From Burkholderia latens (GTDB lineage: Bacteria; Pseudomonadota; Gammaproteobacteria; Burkholderiales; Burkholderiaceae), in assembly GCF_902499045.1 (NCBI RefSeq), contig NZ_CABVPL010000042.1:1-64000 (forward strand): a DNA stretch of 64,000 nucleotides. Direction: 5' to 3'. A model generated the notes under the pieces. The model was given only the letters and a program-made list of their open reading frames with translations. It was not told the origin of the DNA and ran no database searches. Shown here piece after piece: positions 9,369-18,005 of this stretch (position 1 is the first letter of the stretch; each line of letters opens with the position of its first letter). Position numbers and translations under genes: made by a program.

Positions 9369-10451
9369 TCAGAACAGGTGGCGCAAGCCGGCCGCGATGC
9401 CCGTCTGGTTGCCGCGTCCGGGCATTTCGGTGAACGCGCCGCCGGTCACCCGGTTGTAGTCGATCGTCGCGTAGACCTGCGTCGCCTTCGACAGCGCGTA
9501 CTCGGCCTCCAGCACGCCCGTATAGCGCTTGCCGTCGTTACCGGCGATGCCGTTGACGTTGCGGATGTCGTCGTAGTACGCGACGGCCGTCACCGATACC
9601 GCCGGCGTGACCTTCACGCTCGCGCCGGTATAGAAGATCGCGTCGCGGCGCGGGTTGTCGGCGAACGAACCGTAGGTCACGTCGCGGCCCGGCGCGTTCA
9701 GCAGCTGCTGGTCGAGCATCCCCGTGCGGTCGATGCCGCCGAGATAGCCCGCGTACAGCGTCGCCGCGCCGTACGCGTAGCGTGCACCGGCGCCCCACGC
9801 CTGCTGTGCACGGCTCGTCAGGTCGCGCACCTGCTGGTAGGTCGCGCCGATCATCAGCCCACCGACCGTGTACGACCCGCGCGTGCCCCAGTACGCATTC
9901 GCGCCGAGGCTGCCGGCGACGCCGCCGAAACCATAGCTCGCGCCGACGTTCAGTCCGCCGAACGTGCCGTCGTAGCTGACCACGTTGCTCGCGCGGCCCT
10001 GCGTGAGGAAGTACGGCCACATGTTGGCCGGGTAGTTGCCGACCGTCAGCGGATCGAGATCGCCGAACAGGTTGAACGCTTCGGTCGCCTGCCGTCCGAG
10101 CTTCACCGTGCCCCAGTCGCTCGCCAGGCCGACATACGCGTAGCGGCCGAACAGCGCGCCGTCGAGCTGCCCGTTCTGCGGCTCGAAGCCGCTCTCGAGC
10201 CGGAAGATCGCGCTCAGCCCGTCACCGAGCGCTTCGCTGCCCTTCAGCCCCCAGCGGCTGTTCGTGATCGCGCCGTTGGTCATCTGCACGCTCGCGTCGT
10301 TCGACGCGTTCGCATGCGTCGTGTAGCGGATACTCTGGTCGACGATGCCGTACAGCGTCACGCTGCTCTGCGCCATCGCGCCGCTCGCGGCGAGCAGGCC
10401 CGCCATTGTCTGCAATGCGAATCGATTGATGCTTGTCACCTTCGTCTCCAT
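9369..10451 (-). CDS. Gram-negative outer-membrane porin
   Basis: A 360-residue general porin of the betaproteobacterial family. The signal peptide ends near residue 28 (AASGAMAQSSVTLYG), followed by the near-invariant SSVTLYGIVD first strand and SRWGLKGSEALGDGL at about 65-80. It ends in RHLF, with the C-terminal Phe needed by the BAM complex. It forms a 16-stranded trimeric channel for small hydrophilic solutes. The gene sits 92 bp upstream of the amino acid permease on the same strand, which could mean joint import of one nutrient. The Lrp-type regulator is divergent, 183 bp away. Confidence 0.93.
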   Translation of the reverse strand: METKVTSINRFALQTMAGLLAASGAMAQSSVTLYGIVDQSIRYTTHANASNDASVQMTNGAITNSRWGLKGSEALGDGLSAIFRLESGFEPQNGQLDGALFGRYAYVGLASDWGTVKLGRQATEAFNLFGDLDPLTVGNYPANMWPYFLTQGRASNVVSYDGTFGGLNVGASYGFGGVAGSLGANAYWGTRGSYTVGGLMIGATYQQVRDLTSRAQQAWGAGARYAYGAATLYAGYLGGIDRTGMLDQQLLNAPGRDVTYGSFADNPRRDAIFYTGASVKVTPAVSVTAVAYYDDIRNVNGIAGNDGKRYTGVLEAEYALSKATQVYATIDYNRVTGGAFTEMPGRGNQTGIAAGLRHLF

Positions 10452-10634
10452 CCTTGTCCGAGTTATCGATGTGTGCTGGTGCTGGTGCTGGCTTGGCGCG
10501 GTGGCCGTGCGGTCGACGCATGCGGCGCATGTTATCGAGGACGAAATAGAATGAGCTTCACTTTTCGATGACGAATCACCCAGATTGCAGTAGAGTCTGC
10601 GTCTTTCATCTCAATAACAACGGGATTCTGCGAA

Positions 10635-11117
10635 ATGGATCTGGATCGAACCGACATGCGGATCCTCCGACACCTCGAGCGGGACGGACGCATCAGCAAT
10701 CAGGACCTCGCGAACGCGATCGCGCTGTCGCCGTCGGCGTGCCTGCGGCGCGTGAAGCTGCTCGAGGAACGCGGCGCCATTTCGGGCTATCGCTGCACGA
10801 TCGAGCCGAAGAAGGTTGGCGTCGCATTCGAAGCGCTCGTGCACGTGGCGATGCGGCCGGACGTGCCCGAATGGCACGACCGCTTCGTGGAGGCGATCCA
10901 GCAGTGGCCGGAAGTCATCGCCGCGCAAGTCGTGACGGGCGGCTCGAATTACGTGCTGACGGTCCGGGCGCGCGACCTCGACCACTATTCCGACTTCGTG
11001 ATCAACCGGCTGCATCGCGCGGCGGGCGTGATGTCGATCAATTCGAGCATCGTGCTCGCGACGCTCAAGCGCGACGGCTCGATCCTCGATCTCGTCGAGC
11101 CGTCGACGGCCGGCTGA
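10635..11117 (+). CDS. Lrp/AsnC family transcriptional regulator
   Basis: A 160-residue regulator with an N-terminal helix-turn-helix (LDRTDMRILRHLERDGRISNQDLANAIALSPSACLRRVKLLEERG, residues 2-47) and a C-terminal RAM ligand domain (about 65-145, VTGGSNYVLTVRARDLDHYSDF). These proteins sense amino acids as octamers. It is divergent from the porin-permease pair, making it the probable regulator of amino acid uptake there. No strong Shine-Dalgarno precedes the ATG at 10635. tRNA-Val begins 83 bp downstream with its own promoter. Confidence 0.92.
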   Translation: MDLDRTDMRILRHLERDGRISNQDLANAIALSPSACLRRVKLLEERGAISGYRCTIEPKKVGVAFEALVHVAMRPDVPEWHDRFVEAIQQWPEVIAAQVVTGGSNYVLTVRARDLDHYSDFVINRLHRAAGVMSINSSIVLATLKRDGSILDLVEPSTAG

Positions 11118-11159
11118 CGGACTTTTTGCGCCGGCCTGAAAAATATTTGAAGAAAGTAC

Positions 11160-11188
11160 TTTACGAGCCCAAAAAGCTCTGACATAAT
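11160..11188 (+). promoter_or_regulatory. Sigma-70 promoter of the tRNA-Val gene
   Basis: TTTACG (11160-11165), a 17-bp spacer and CATAAT (11183-11188) lie immediately before the tRNA, with the transcript start expected 5-6 nt before the mature 5' end. Spacing is ideal and both hexamers match 4-5 of 6 consensus bases. Confidence 0.7.
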
Positions 11189-11200
11189 TTCAGCTTCTTT

Positions 11201-11275
11201 GGGCGGTTAGCTCAGCGGTAGAGCACTGCCTTCACACGGCAGGGGTCACTGGTTCGATCCCAGTACCGCCCACCA
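11201..11275 (+). tRNA. tRNA-Val (anticodon CAC)
   Basis: A 75-nt tRNA including encoded CCA. The acceptor stem GGGCGGT pairs with ACCGCCC; the anticodon arm CTGCC-TTCACAC-GGCAG gives anticodon CAC, which reads GUG; the T arm has TTCGATC. All arms close without mismatches. Confidence 0.97.
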
Positions 11276-11285
11276 AAGAATTCAA

Positions 11286-11321
11286 GGGCCTGCGTCTCAC
11301 GACGCAGGCCCTTTTCGTTTT
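11286..11321 (+). terminator. Terminator after tRNA-Val
   Basis: GGGCCTGCGTC (11286-11296) and GACGCAGGCCC (11301-11311) form an 11-bp stem with loop TCAC followed by TTTTCGTTTT. It begins 10 nt after the tRNA. Confidence 0.9.
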
Positions 11322-11432
11322 GCGCGTCGCGTTTTCGCGGCTCGCCGCCCCTGCCGCTTCCTTTCGCGCGCGAACCCGTTCGACGCGCAACGACGCTTCG
11401 GCCACATGCAATCGAAGCGTCGCGACGACTGG

Positions 11433-12827
11433 CTACCCTCCCCGCCCGACCCGTTGCGCCGTCGCATCGAACGCGCGCCTCGCCTTGTCGACGATCTCGT
11501 CGACCTCCGCTTCGCGAATGACCAGCGGCGGCGACAGCAGCATCCGGTCGCCGGTCGCGCGCATGATCAGGTTGCCGTTGAAGCAGAAATCGCGGCAGAT
11601 CGTGCCGATATCGACGCTCGCATCGAATCGCTCGCGCCCCGCACGATTGCGCGCAAGCTGAACGCCCGCGACGAGCCCCGCCCCCGCAATCTCGCCGACG
11701 ATCGGATGATCGCCCAACGCGTCACGCAGACGGCGCTGGAAATACGGCCCGATATCGCGCTTCACACGCTCGACGATCCCTTCGTCGCGCAGCAGCTTCA
11801 GGTTCGCGACCGCCACCGCGGCCGCGACCGGATGGCCCGAGTACGTGAGGCCGTGGTTGAATTCGCCGTTGTCGATGATCGGCCGCGCAACGCGTTCGTG
11901 AATGCCGACCGCGCCCATCGGCACGTAGCCCGACGTCAGCCCCTTCGCCATCGTGATCAGGTCCGGCTCGAAGCCGAAGTGCTGATGCGCGAACCATTCG
12001 CCGGTGCGCCCGAACCCGCCGATCACTTCGTCGGCCACCAGCAGGATGTCGTACTTGCGGCAGATTCGCTGGATTTCCGGCCAGTACGTCGACGGCGGGA
12101 AGATCACGCCGCCCGCGCCCTGGAACGGCTCGCCGATGAACGCGGCGACGTTCTCCGCGCCGAGCTCGAGAATCTTCGCTTCGAGCTGCTGCGCACGCGC
12201 GAGGCCGAAGGCTTCCGGCGTCTCGCCGGCCTGCGCGTCGCCGAAGAAATACGGCTGATCGATGTGCACGATGTGCTCGACCTTCGACGGCATCTGCTCG
12301 TGCATGTAGCCCATCCCGCCGAGCGTGCCGCCGGCGATCGTCGAGCCGTGATAGCCGTTCCTGCGCGAGATCACGTATTTCTTATGCGGCTTGCCCTGCA
12401 CGCGCCAGTACTGATGCACGAGTCGCAGTACGGTGTCGTTGCCTTCCGAGCCGCTGTTGCAATAGAAGAAGTGGTTGAAGCCGGCGGGCGTCACTTCGGC
12501 GAGCATCGCCGACAGTTCGATGATCGGCGGGTGCGTCGTCTTGAAGAACGTGTTGTAGAACGGCAGTTCCTGGATCTGGCGATATGCGGCATCGGCCAGT
12601 TCCTTGCGGCCGTAGCCGACGTTCACGCACCAGAGCCCGGCCATCCCGTCGATGATCTTGTTGCCGTCCGAGTCCCACAGATACACGCCGTCGGCCTTCA
12701 CGATCACGCGGCTGCCCGCGCGATTGAGCGCCCCCATGTCCGAGAACGGGTGGATATGGTGCGCGGCGTCGAGCGCGCGGTATTCGGCGGTCGGCCGCGC
12801 GGCGACGGTTTCGTTTCGTTCGGTCAT
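11433..12827 (-). CDS. spuC: Class III aminotransferase, putrescine/polyamine-pyruvate transaminase type
   Basis: A 464-residue PLP enzyme of fold type I. Seen motifs are HPFSDMGALNRAGSRVI at the N-terminus (the SpuC-type substrate-entry segment), FYCNSGSEGNDTVLRL (PLP phosphate binding), LLVADEVIGGFGRTG (the pyridine-nitrogen Asp), and ITMAKGLTSGYVPMG, whose Lys is the Schiff-base residue. This pattern matches SpuC, which transfers the amino group of putrescine or related amines to pyruvate. GGAGG lies 7 nt before the ATG. A gamma-glutamylpolyamine synthetase-type gene lies immediately upstream (28 bp) and then puuD, so a polyamine-degrading role is strongly suggested, though taurine or omega-amino acids are possible substrates. 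Confidence 0.82.
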   Translation of the reverse strand: MTERNETVAARPTAEYRALDAAHHIHPFSDMGALNRAGSRVIVKADGVYLWDSDGNKIIDGMAGLWCVNVGYGRKELADAAYRQIQELPFYNTFFKTTHPPIIELSAMLAEVTPAGFNHFFYCNSGSEGNDTVLRLVHQYWRVQGKPHKKYVISRRNGYHGSTIAGGTLGGMGYMHEQMPSKVEHIVHIDQPYFFGDAQAGETPEAFGLARAQQLEAKILELGAENVAAFIGEPFQGAGGVIFPPSTYWPEIQRICRKYDILLVADEVIGGFGRTGEWFAHQHFGFEPDLITMAKGLTSGYVPMGAVGIHERVARPIIDNGEFNHGLTYSGHPVAAAVAVANLKLLRDEGIVERVKRDIGPYFQRRLRDALGDHPIVGEIAGAGLVAGVQLARNRAGRERFDASVDIGTICRDFCFNGNLIMRATGDRMLLSPPLVIREAEVDEIVDKARRAFDATAQRVGRGG

Positions 12828-12855
12828 GTTGCCTCCGCTGGTCGGTGCCGCACGC

Positions 12856-14193
12856 TCACACGTGCAGCAGAAGATGGCGACGCTCCCACGAACTGATCAC
12901 GCGGAAGAACGCTTCGTATTCGGTTTCCTTCAGCGCCAGGTACGCCTTCACGAACTTGTCGCCGAGAATGCCGGCGAGCGGCGTGCACGCGGCCATCAGC
13001 GAGATTCCCTCCTCCAGGTTGCGCGGCAGCTGGTACGGAAGGTCGTAGCCGTCGGATGCGATCGGCTCGGTCGGCTCGAGCTGCTGCGTGAGACCGAGAT
13101 AGCCGGCCGCGAGCGTCGCCGCGAACGCGAGGTACGGGTTGCAGTCGACGCCCGGAATCCGGTTCTCGATGCGCCGCGCGACGGGCGCCGACTGCGGAAT
13201 CCGGAAGCCGACCGTGCGATTGTCGTAGCCCCACTGCACGTTGATCGGCGCGGCCATGAAGCGCGACAGCCGGCGATACGAGTTGATGTACGGCGCGAAG
13301 ATCGGCATCAGCGCGGGCGTGTACTTCTGCAGCCCGGCGAGATAGCTATGGAACATCGGCGACACGACGCCGCCCTCGTCGGCGAACAGGTTGCGGCCCG
13401 TGCGCACATCGGCGAGGCTCTGGTGGATGTGCATCGCGGAGCCGGGCTCGCCTTCCATCGGCTTGGCCATGAACGTCGCGTACATGTTGTGGCGCAGCGC
13501 GGCCTCGCGCACCGTGCGCTTGAACAGGAACACCTGGTCGGCAAGCGACAGCGCGTCGCCGTGCATGAAATTGATCTCCATCTGCGCGGCGCCGACCTCG
13601 TGGATCAGCGTCTCGATATCGAGGCCCTGCATCTCGCAATATTCGTAGATGTCCTCGAACAGCGGATCGAACTCGTTGACGGCCTCGATCGAGTACGACT
13701 GGCGGCCGGTTTCCGCACGGCCCGTGCGCCCGACCGGCGGACGCAACGGCAGGTCGGGGTCGGCGTTCATGTCGACCAGATAGAACTCGAGCTCCGGCGC
13801 GACCACGGGCTTCCAGCCCTTCTCCTTGTACAGGTCGAGCACGCGGCGCAGCACGTAGCGCGGCGAAATCTCGACCGGCGAGCCGTCGAAATGCACGCAG
13901 TCGTGAATCACCTGCGCGGTCGGATCGACGGCCCACGGAATCAGGCAGATCGTCGAAGAATCGGGCACGCACACCATGTCGGGATCGGTCACGCCGGTCA
14001 GCGTGCCGTCCTCCGGATAATCGCCGGTGACGGTCTGCACCATCACGGCCTGCGGCAGGCGCATCGATTCCCCGGACTCGAACTTGTTGCGCGGAATGAT
14101 CTTGCCGCGCGCAATGCCGGCCATGTCGGGAATGATCGCCTCGACTTCGGTGATGCGGTGCTGACGCAGGAATTCGCTCAGTTCGGGTTGCAT
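12856..14193 (-). CDS. puuA: Glutamine synthetase family protein, probable gamma-glutamylpolyamine synthetase
   Basis: A 445-residue type-I glutamine synthetase fold. It has GEPGSAMHIHQSL (ATP/ammonia site, His-containing), VAPELEFYLVDM (metal-binding Glu residues) and NRTVGFRIPQSAPVARRIENRIPG near residue 340. The N-terminus (RITEVEAIIPDMAGIARGKIIP) is that of PuuA/SpuI-type enzymes rather than GlnA, and the adenylylation loop of GlnA is absent. It would ligate glutamate to putrescine or another amine with ATP. The longer open frame upstream is ignored because GAGG lies just ahead of the ATG at 14193. It sits between puuD (10 bp upstream) and spuC, a polyamine catabolic unit. Confidence 0.82.
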   Translation of the reverse strand: MQPELSEFLRQHRITEVEAIIPDMAGIARGKIIPRNKFESGESMRLPQAVMVQTVTGDYPEDGTLTGVTDPDMVCVPDSSTICLIPWAVDPTAQVIHDCVHFDGSPVEISPRYVLRRVLDLYKEKGWKPVVAPELEFYLVDMNADPDLPLRPPVGRTGRAETGRQSYSIEAVNEFDPLFEDIYEYCEMQGLDIETLIHEVGAAQMEINFMHGDALSLADQVFLFKRTVREAALRHNMYATFMAKPMEGEPGSAMHIHQSLADVRTGRNLFADEGGVVSPMFHSYLAGLQKYTPALMPIFAPYINSYRRLSRFMAAPINVQWGYDNRTVGFRIPQSAPVARRIENRIPGVDCNPYLAFAATLAAGYLGLTQQLEPTEPIASDGYDLPYQLPRNLEEGISLMAACTPLAGILGDKFVKAYLALKETEYEAFFRVISSWERRHLLLHV

Positions 14194-14203
14194 GTCGGCC
14201 TCG

Positions 14204-15016
14204 TTAGTCGATGTCGATGTCGGATGCGGCCGACGGCGGCATCGCGCCGCCGGCCGCATGAACGCGGTGCGCCATCCGCGCGCGGCACGCCGCGCCGAAT
14301 GCCCCGAAGATGTCGCGCGACAGCGGTTGCTCCGCGTGTCGCCATTCGGGATGCCACTGCACGCCGAGCGCGAACGCACGCGCGCCGCGCACGCTGACGG
14401 CTTCGATCAGCCCGTCGGGCGCGCTCGCCTCGACGGCGAGCCCCGCGCCGAGCCGCGCGATGCCCTGGTCGTGCAGCGAATTGACCAGCGCGTCCTGCGC
14501 ACCGCGCGCGACCCGCTGCAACAGGCCGCCGGGCGCGAACTGCACGCGGTGCGCGGGGCCGTACTGCCGCTCAAGCGGATCGCCGTCGCGTTCGCGATGG
14601 TCGTCAAAGCCCGGGCTCGCGTGGAGCCGCTGATGCAGCGTGCCGCCATACGCGACGTTCAGTTCCTGCATCCCGCGGCAGATCGCGAGCACGGGCACGC
14701 CCGCGTCGATCGCGGCGCGGATCAGCGGCAGTGCGGTCGCGTCGCGCGCGGGGTCGTGCAGCGTGTCCGGCGTACTCGCAGGGCCGCCGTAGCGATGCGG
14801 CTCGACGTTCGAATAGCTGCCGGTCAGCAGCAGCCCGTCGATCGATGCGACGATCGCATCGGCCGGCTGGCGTGCGCCGAGCGCGGGCAGCACGAACGCG
14901 AGCGCGCCGGCGCCGTCGACCAGCGCGACCAGATACTTCTCTCCGGCCGTGTGGTTCGGATGGGCGCCGCGCATGATGCGGTCGGCGGTGACGGCTACGA
15001 TCGGGCGCGGTCGCAT
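14204..15016 (-). CDS. puuD: Gamma-glutamyl-GABA hydrolase family protein (class I amidotransferase-like)
   Basis: A 270-residue cytoplasmic peptidase C26 protein. The catalytic triad is visible: the nucleophile Cys in LAICRGMQELNVAYGG (about residue 120) and His-x-Glu in GVQWHPEW (about residue 226). LLLTGSYSNVEPHRYGG resembles PuuD. It would release GABA from gamma-glutamyl-GABA, closing the gamma-glutamylated putrescine route. GGAGG precedes the ATG by 5 nt. First gene of the puuD-puuA-spuC unit; the 730 bp upstream has no credible gene, so the promoter may lie far upstream. The enzymes for the two middle steps (PuuB, PuuC) are not in the window. Confidence 0.85.
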   Translation of the reverse strand: MRPRPIVAVTADRIMRGAHPNHTAGEKYLVALVDGAGALAFVLPALGARQPADAIVASIDGLLLTGSYSNVEPHRYGGPASTPDTLHDPARDATALPLIRAAIDAGVPVLAICRGMQELNVAYGGTLHQRLHASPGFDDHRERDGDPLERQYGPAHRVQFAPGGLLQRVARGAQDALVNSLHDQGIARLGAGLAVEASAPDGLIEAVSVRGARAFALGVQWHPEWRHAEQPLSRDIFGAFGAACRARMAHRVHAAGGAMPPSAASDIDID

Positions 15017-15748
15017 GATCGCCTCCGCGGTGAGTGCGCGCCGCGCGCTCGGTCACGCGCGCGATACGGCGAAAACTGGTGTGGGCACGGCACGCGCGCG
15101 TGCGCGGCCGCGCTGCGCGGACGATGCGGCAGCCGGCCGGGCGACCCGATGCGAAGGCGGAAAAGGACGCTAGGGCAACAACGAAGCGCTGCCGTCGCAC
15201 TGCACCGCGCTGAACACGTGCGCGGTCACGAGGTTGAAGCGGCGCAGGCCGCGATGGGACACAGCGAAGAAACGGGGCTCGCGTATGAGGGCGGCGCGCG
15301 TGCCGCGATCAGCATGCCGGATCGGCCCGGCATGAGGCGGCGCGCCCGCCGACGGACTTCGGGTCCGGCGTATCGATGGGCTGGCGGCTTTCACGATCGT
15401 ACTCGACTGACTGATGAAGGCAGGACACGTGTCGCGATGAAGCGGAGGCGGCAATGCCGCGCGGCGACACGTCGGCAAGGTGTCTCGCCACGGATTCCGG
15501 CGCGGTGCGGCGCTGATCGGCGCCGTCGCGGCCGGTGCGCGCGTGACGACTTCCTGACATTCAGCTTATATCAACTAAAAATTGCGTCAAATTTTCAGGT
15601 ATCGATCGCGGTATCGGTCGGACGAAAAAAAACGGCATCGACGCGCCGCGTCGGTGCCGTTTTGTGCGCTGCGTCGGCATGCTCGGCGTGCGCCGGCGCG
15701 CCGCCGCGGGATGTCCAGCCGCGCCGCCGCATGCCGCGGCCCGGCCGA
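15017..15748. other. Gene-free region between puuD and hutG
   Basis: I find no credible coding sequence in these 732 bases; small open frames here have arginine/alanine-rich products without ribosome binding sites. Two things stand out: a hutG-proximal terminator (15625-15664) and, at 15555-15600, an abrupt AT-rich patch in otherwise GC-rich DNA. On the minus strand this patch contains TTGACG (15590-15585) and TATAAG (15570-15565), promoter-like hexamers but with a short 14-bp spacer. If this drives puuD its leader would be about 540 nt. Confidence 0.45.
15625..15664. terminator. Bidirectional terminator after the hut operon
   Basis: A-rich AAAACGGCA-CGACGCG (from 15627) pairs with CGCGTCG-TGCCGTTTT ending at 15664, one internal mismatch. 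Runs of A before and T after the stem make it usable on both strands. It is 85 bp past the hutG stop. Confidence 0.8.
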
Positions 15749-16546
15749 TCAACGATGCGCGAGCGCGGTTTCAACCAGCGTCTGCAACAGCGGCACGATG
15801 CGCGACGCGCGCGCTTCGTCGTACGCATACGGACGCGTCTCTTCCATGTAAGTAATCTGCGACAGCTCGAGTTGCACGGCCTCGACGCCTGTGTCGGGCA
15901 CGCCGTAGTGTCGCGTGATGTAGCCGCCCTTGAAACGCCCGTTCGCGACGGCCGTATAGCCGCCGTGCGCGGTCACGCGCGCGGCCAGCACGTCGGCGAG
16001 GCCGGGCCGCGCGCTCGCGCCGCTCGACGTGCCGAAGTTGAAGTCAGGCAGGCGGCCGTCGAAGAAGCGCGGCACGTGCGAGCGGATCGAATGCGCTTCC
16101 CACACGAGCACGCGGCCATGCTCGCGCTTGAGCCGCGCGATTTCTTCCTGCAGCGCGTCGTGATACGGACGCCAGTAGCGGTCGCGACGGCGCATGATCT
16201 CGTCGTTGCCGGGCAGCGCGTTCGCCGGATACAGCGGCACCTTGTCGAACGTGTCGACCGGCACGAGCCCGGTCGTGTCCTGCCCCGGATACAGGTTCTC
16301 GTTGTCGGGCGGACGGTTCAGGTCGACCACGTAGCGCGCATGCGACGGCACGAGGATCGACGCGCCGAGCGGCGCGGCGAATCCGTACAGCCGCTCGAGG
16401 TGCCAGTCGCAATCGTCGACGAAGCGTGCGTCGGGCGTCATCGTCGCGGCGATGTCGTCGGGGATGTGCGTGCCTGCGTGCGGAATCGAGATCAGCAGCG
16501 GCAGCGTGCCCTGCTTCAGCGTGAATACAGGCGGTTGTTCAGTCAT
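15749..16546 (-). CDS. hutG: N-formylglutamate deformylase
   Basis: A 265-residue cytoplasmic zinc hydrolase of the N-formylglutamate amidohydrolase family, splitting N-formyl-L-glutamate to formate and glutamate, the last step of the five-step histidine pathway. It shows LLISIPHAGTHIPDD (metal His), DCDWHLERLYGFA (metal Asp/His), and VWEAHSIRSHVPRFFDGRLPDFNFGT with the conserved His and the substrate-binding arginines. It is the last gene of the hut operon, 59 bp after hutF, and a terminator follows. Its presence with hutF rather than formimidoylglutamase shows that this operon uses the formylglutamate route. Confidence 0.95.
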   Translation of the reverse strand: MTEQPPVFTLKQGTLPLLISIPHAGTHIPDDIAATMTPDARFVDDCDWHLERLYGFAAPLGASILVPSHARYVVDLNRPPDNENLYPGQDTTGLVPVDTFDKVPLYPANALPGNDEIMRRRDRYWRPYHDALQEEIARLKREHGRVLVWEAHSIRSHVPRFFDGRLPDFNFGTSSGASARPGLADVLAARVTAHGGYTAVANGRFKGGYITRHYGVPDTGVEAVQLELSQITYMEETRPYAYDEARASRIVPLLQTLVETALAHR

Positions 16547-16605
16547 GTCGGATCACCGTAAAAGTCTGCCGGCGCGCACGAAGCGCATGCGCCGGCGGCC
16601 GCGCG

Positions 16606-17982
16606 TCAGCGCAGCAGTTGCGCCAGCGCGGCGCGGTAGTCCGCATACGCAGCGGTTTCGTCGCGATGGCGGCGGCCGCTCACGACGCGCTCGCCGCCGG
16701 TGTACACGTCGAGCACCGGCGTGTCGCCGTGCTCGGCGAACACAGCGCCCGACAGCCACGCTTCGCTGCCGTGTTCGGCGATCGCCGGATGATCGGGATC
16801 GAGCACGAGCCAGTCGGCGCGGCAACCTTCGCGCAGCGCGCCGATACGCCGCCCGCTGGCCTGCGCGCCGCCGGCGAGCGATGCGTCGAACAGGCGATCG
16901 GCGACATGCGGCTGCGTGTCGCTCGCGAGCACGTTGCGCGCACGATGCACGAGCCGCTGCCCGTATTCGAGCAGACGCAGCTCCGAGCGCCAGTCGACCG
17001 ATGCGTGGCTGTCCGAGCCAATGCCGATCACGCCGCCCTGCGCGAGATAGTCGACGGCCGGGAATACGCCGTCGCCGAGGTTCGCTTCGGTCGTCAGGCA
17101 AAGGCCTGCCACCGCGCCGCGCTTCGCGAGCGCCGCCGTTTCGGCCGCATCGACGTGCGTCGCGTGCACGAGGCACCAGCGCGCATCGACGTCGAAGCGA
17201 TCGAGCAGCCATTGCACCGGGCGCGCGCCGTACGCACGCACGCAATCGTCGACTTCAGCCGTCTGTTCGGCAATGTGGATGTGCACCGGTGCGTCGTCCG
17301 GCAATCCTTCGAGCAGCGCGCGCAGCCCGTTTTCGGACACCGCGCGCAGCGAGTGCGGCGCGACGCCGTAACGCAGGCCGCCATGCTCCGGCGCGACGCG
17401 GCGCATCGCGTCGAGCAGTTCGAGCAGGCCGTCGGGCGTGTTGATGAAGCGGCGCTGGTCGTCGCGCGGCGGCTTGTTGCCGAAACCGGCGAACTGGTAC
17501 GACACGGGCAGCATCGTGATGCCGATGCCGACCGAGCGCGCGGCGTCGATCACGCGCGTGCCGAGCTCCGCGATCTGCGGATAGCGCGAGCCGTCCTGCG
17601 CGTGATGCACGTAGTGGAATTCGCACACCGACGTGTAGCCGCACTTGAGCATCTCGACGTACAGCCAGCGTGCGATCGCGGCGAGCGCATCGGGCGTGAT
17701 CTTCAGCGCGAAGCGGTACATCAGGTCGCGCCAGCTCCAGAAGCTGTCGGCGGGATTCGCGCGGTATTCGGTGAGCCCCGCCATCGCGCGCTGGAACGCG
17801 TGCGAATGCAGGTTCGGCATGCCGGGCAGCACGGGTCCGGCCGCGCGCGCGACGCCGGCCGGCGCATCGGTGTCGGGCGTCACGTCGGTCAGCGTGCCCG
17901 CCGCGTCCCAGCGCAGCAGCACGTTGCGGCGCCAGCCGCCGGGCAGATAGGCATGGTCCGCGAACAGCGTCATGTCGGTCAT
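16606..17982 (-). CDS. hutF: Formimidoylglutamate deiminase
   Basis: A 458-residue amidohydrolase-superfamily enzyme that converts N-formimidoyl-L-glutamate and water to N-formylglutamate and ammonia. Metal ligands are visible in PGMPNLHSHAFQRAMAG (about residues 56-62), VHIHIAEQTAEV and LVHATHV, and GIGSDSHASVDWRSELRLLEYGQRL carries the catalytic Asp. It is longer than HutI and has the deiminase-specific MPNLHSHAFQ. Start: two ATGs (17982 and 17973) are close together; neither has a strong ribosome site, and I take the first. It sits 23 bp after hutI, followed by hutG. Confidence 0.95.
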   Translation of the reverse strand: MTDMTLFADHAYLPGGWRRNVLLRWDAAGTLTDVTPDTDAPAGVARAAGPVLPGMPNLHSHAFQRAMAGLTEYRANPADSFWSWRDLMYRFALKITPDALAAIARWLYVEMLKCGYTSVCEFHYVHHAQDGSRYPQIAELGTRVIDAARSVGIGITMLPVSYQFAGFGNKPPRDDQRRFINTPDGLLELLDAMRRVAPEHGGLRYGVAPHSLRAVSENGLRALLEGLPDDAPVHIHIAEQTAEVDDCVRAYGARPVQWLLDRFDVDARWCLVHATHVDAAETAALAKRGAVAGLCLTTEANLGDGVFPAVDYLAQGGVIGIGSDSHASVDWRSELRLLEYGQRLVHRARNVLASDTQPHVADRLFDASLAGGAQASGRRIGALREGCRADWLVLDPDHPAIAEHGSEAWLSGAVFAEHGDTPVLDVYTGGERVVSGRRHRDETAAYADYRAALAQLLR

Positions 17983-18005
17983 GGTGAGTGTCGTCTCTTG
18001 CAAGG

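Noticed and set aside
11201-11275. tRNA-Val and tRNA-Ser as possible integration sites of mobile islands.
   Set aside because: No integrase, direct repeat of the tRNA 3' end or atypical base composition lies beside either tRNA.
15170-15478. 102-codon minus-strand frame in the puuD-hutG gap.
   Set aside because: Its last 30 residues look slightly protein-like, but there is no start signal or family match by eye; too weak to call.
15309-15560. 83-codon minus-strand frame starting right after the AT-rich patch.
   Set aside because: No ribosome site, no recognisable motif, and composition typical of noncoding GC-rich frames.
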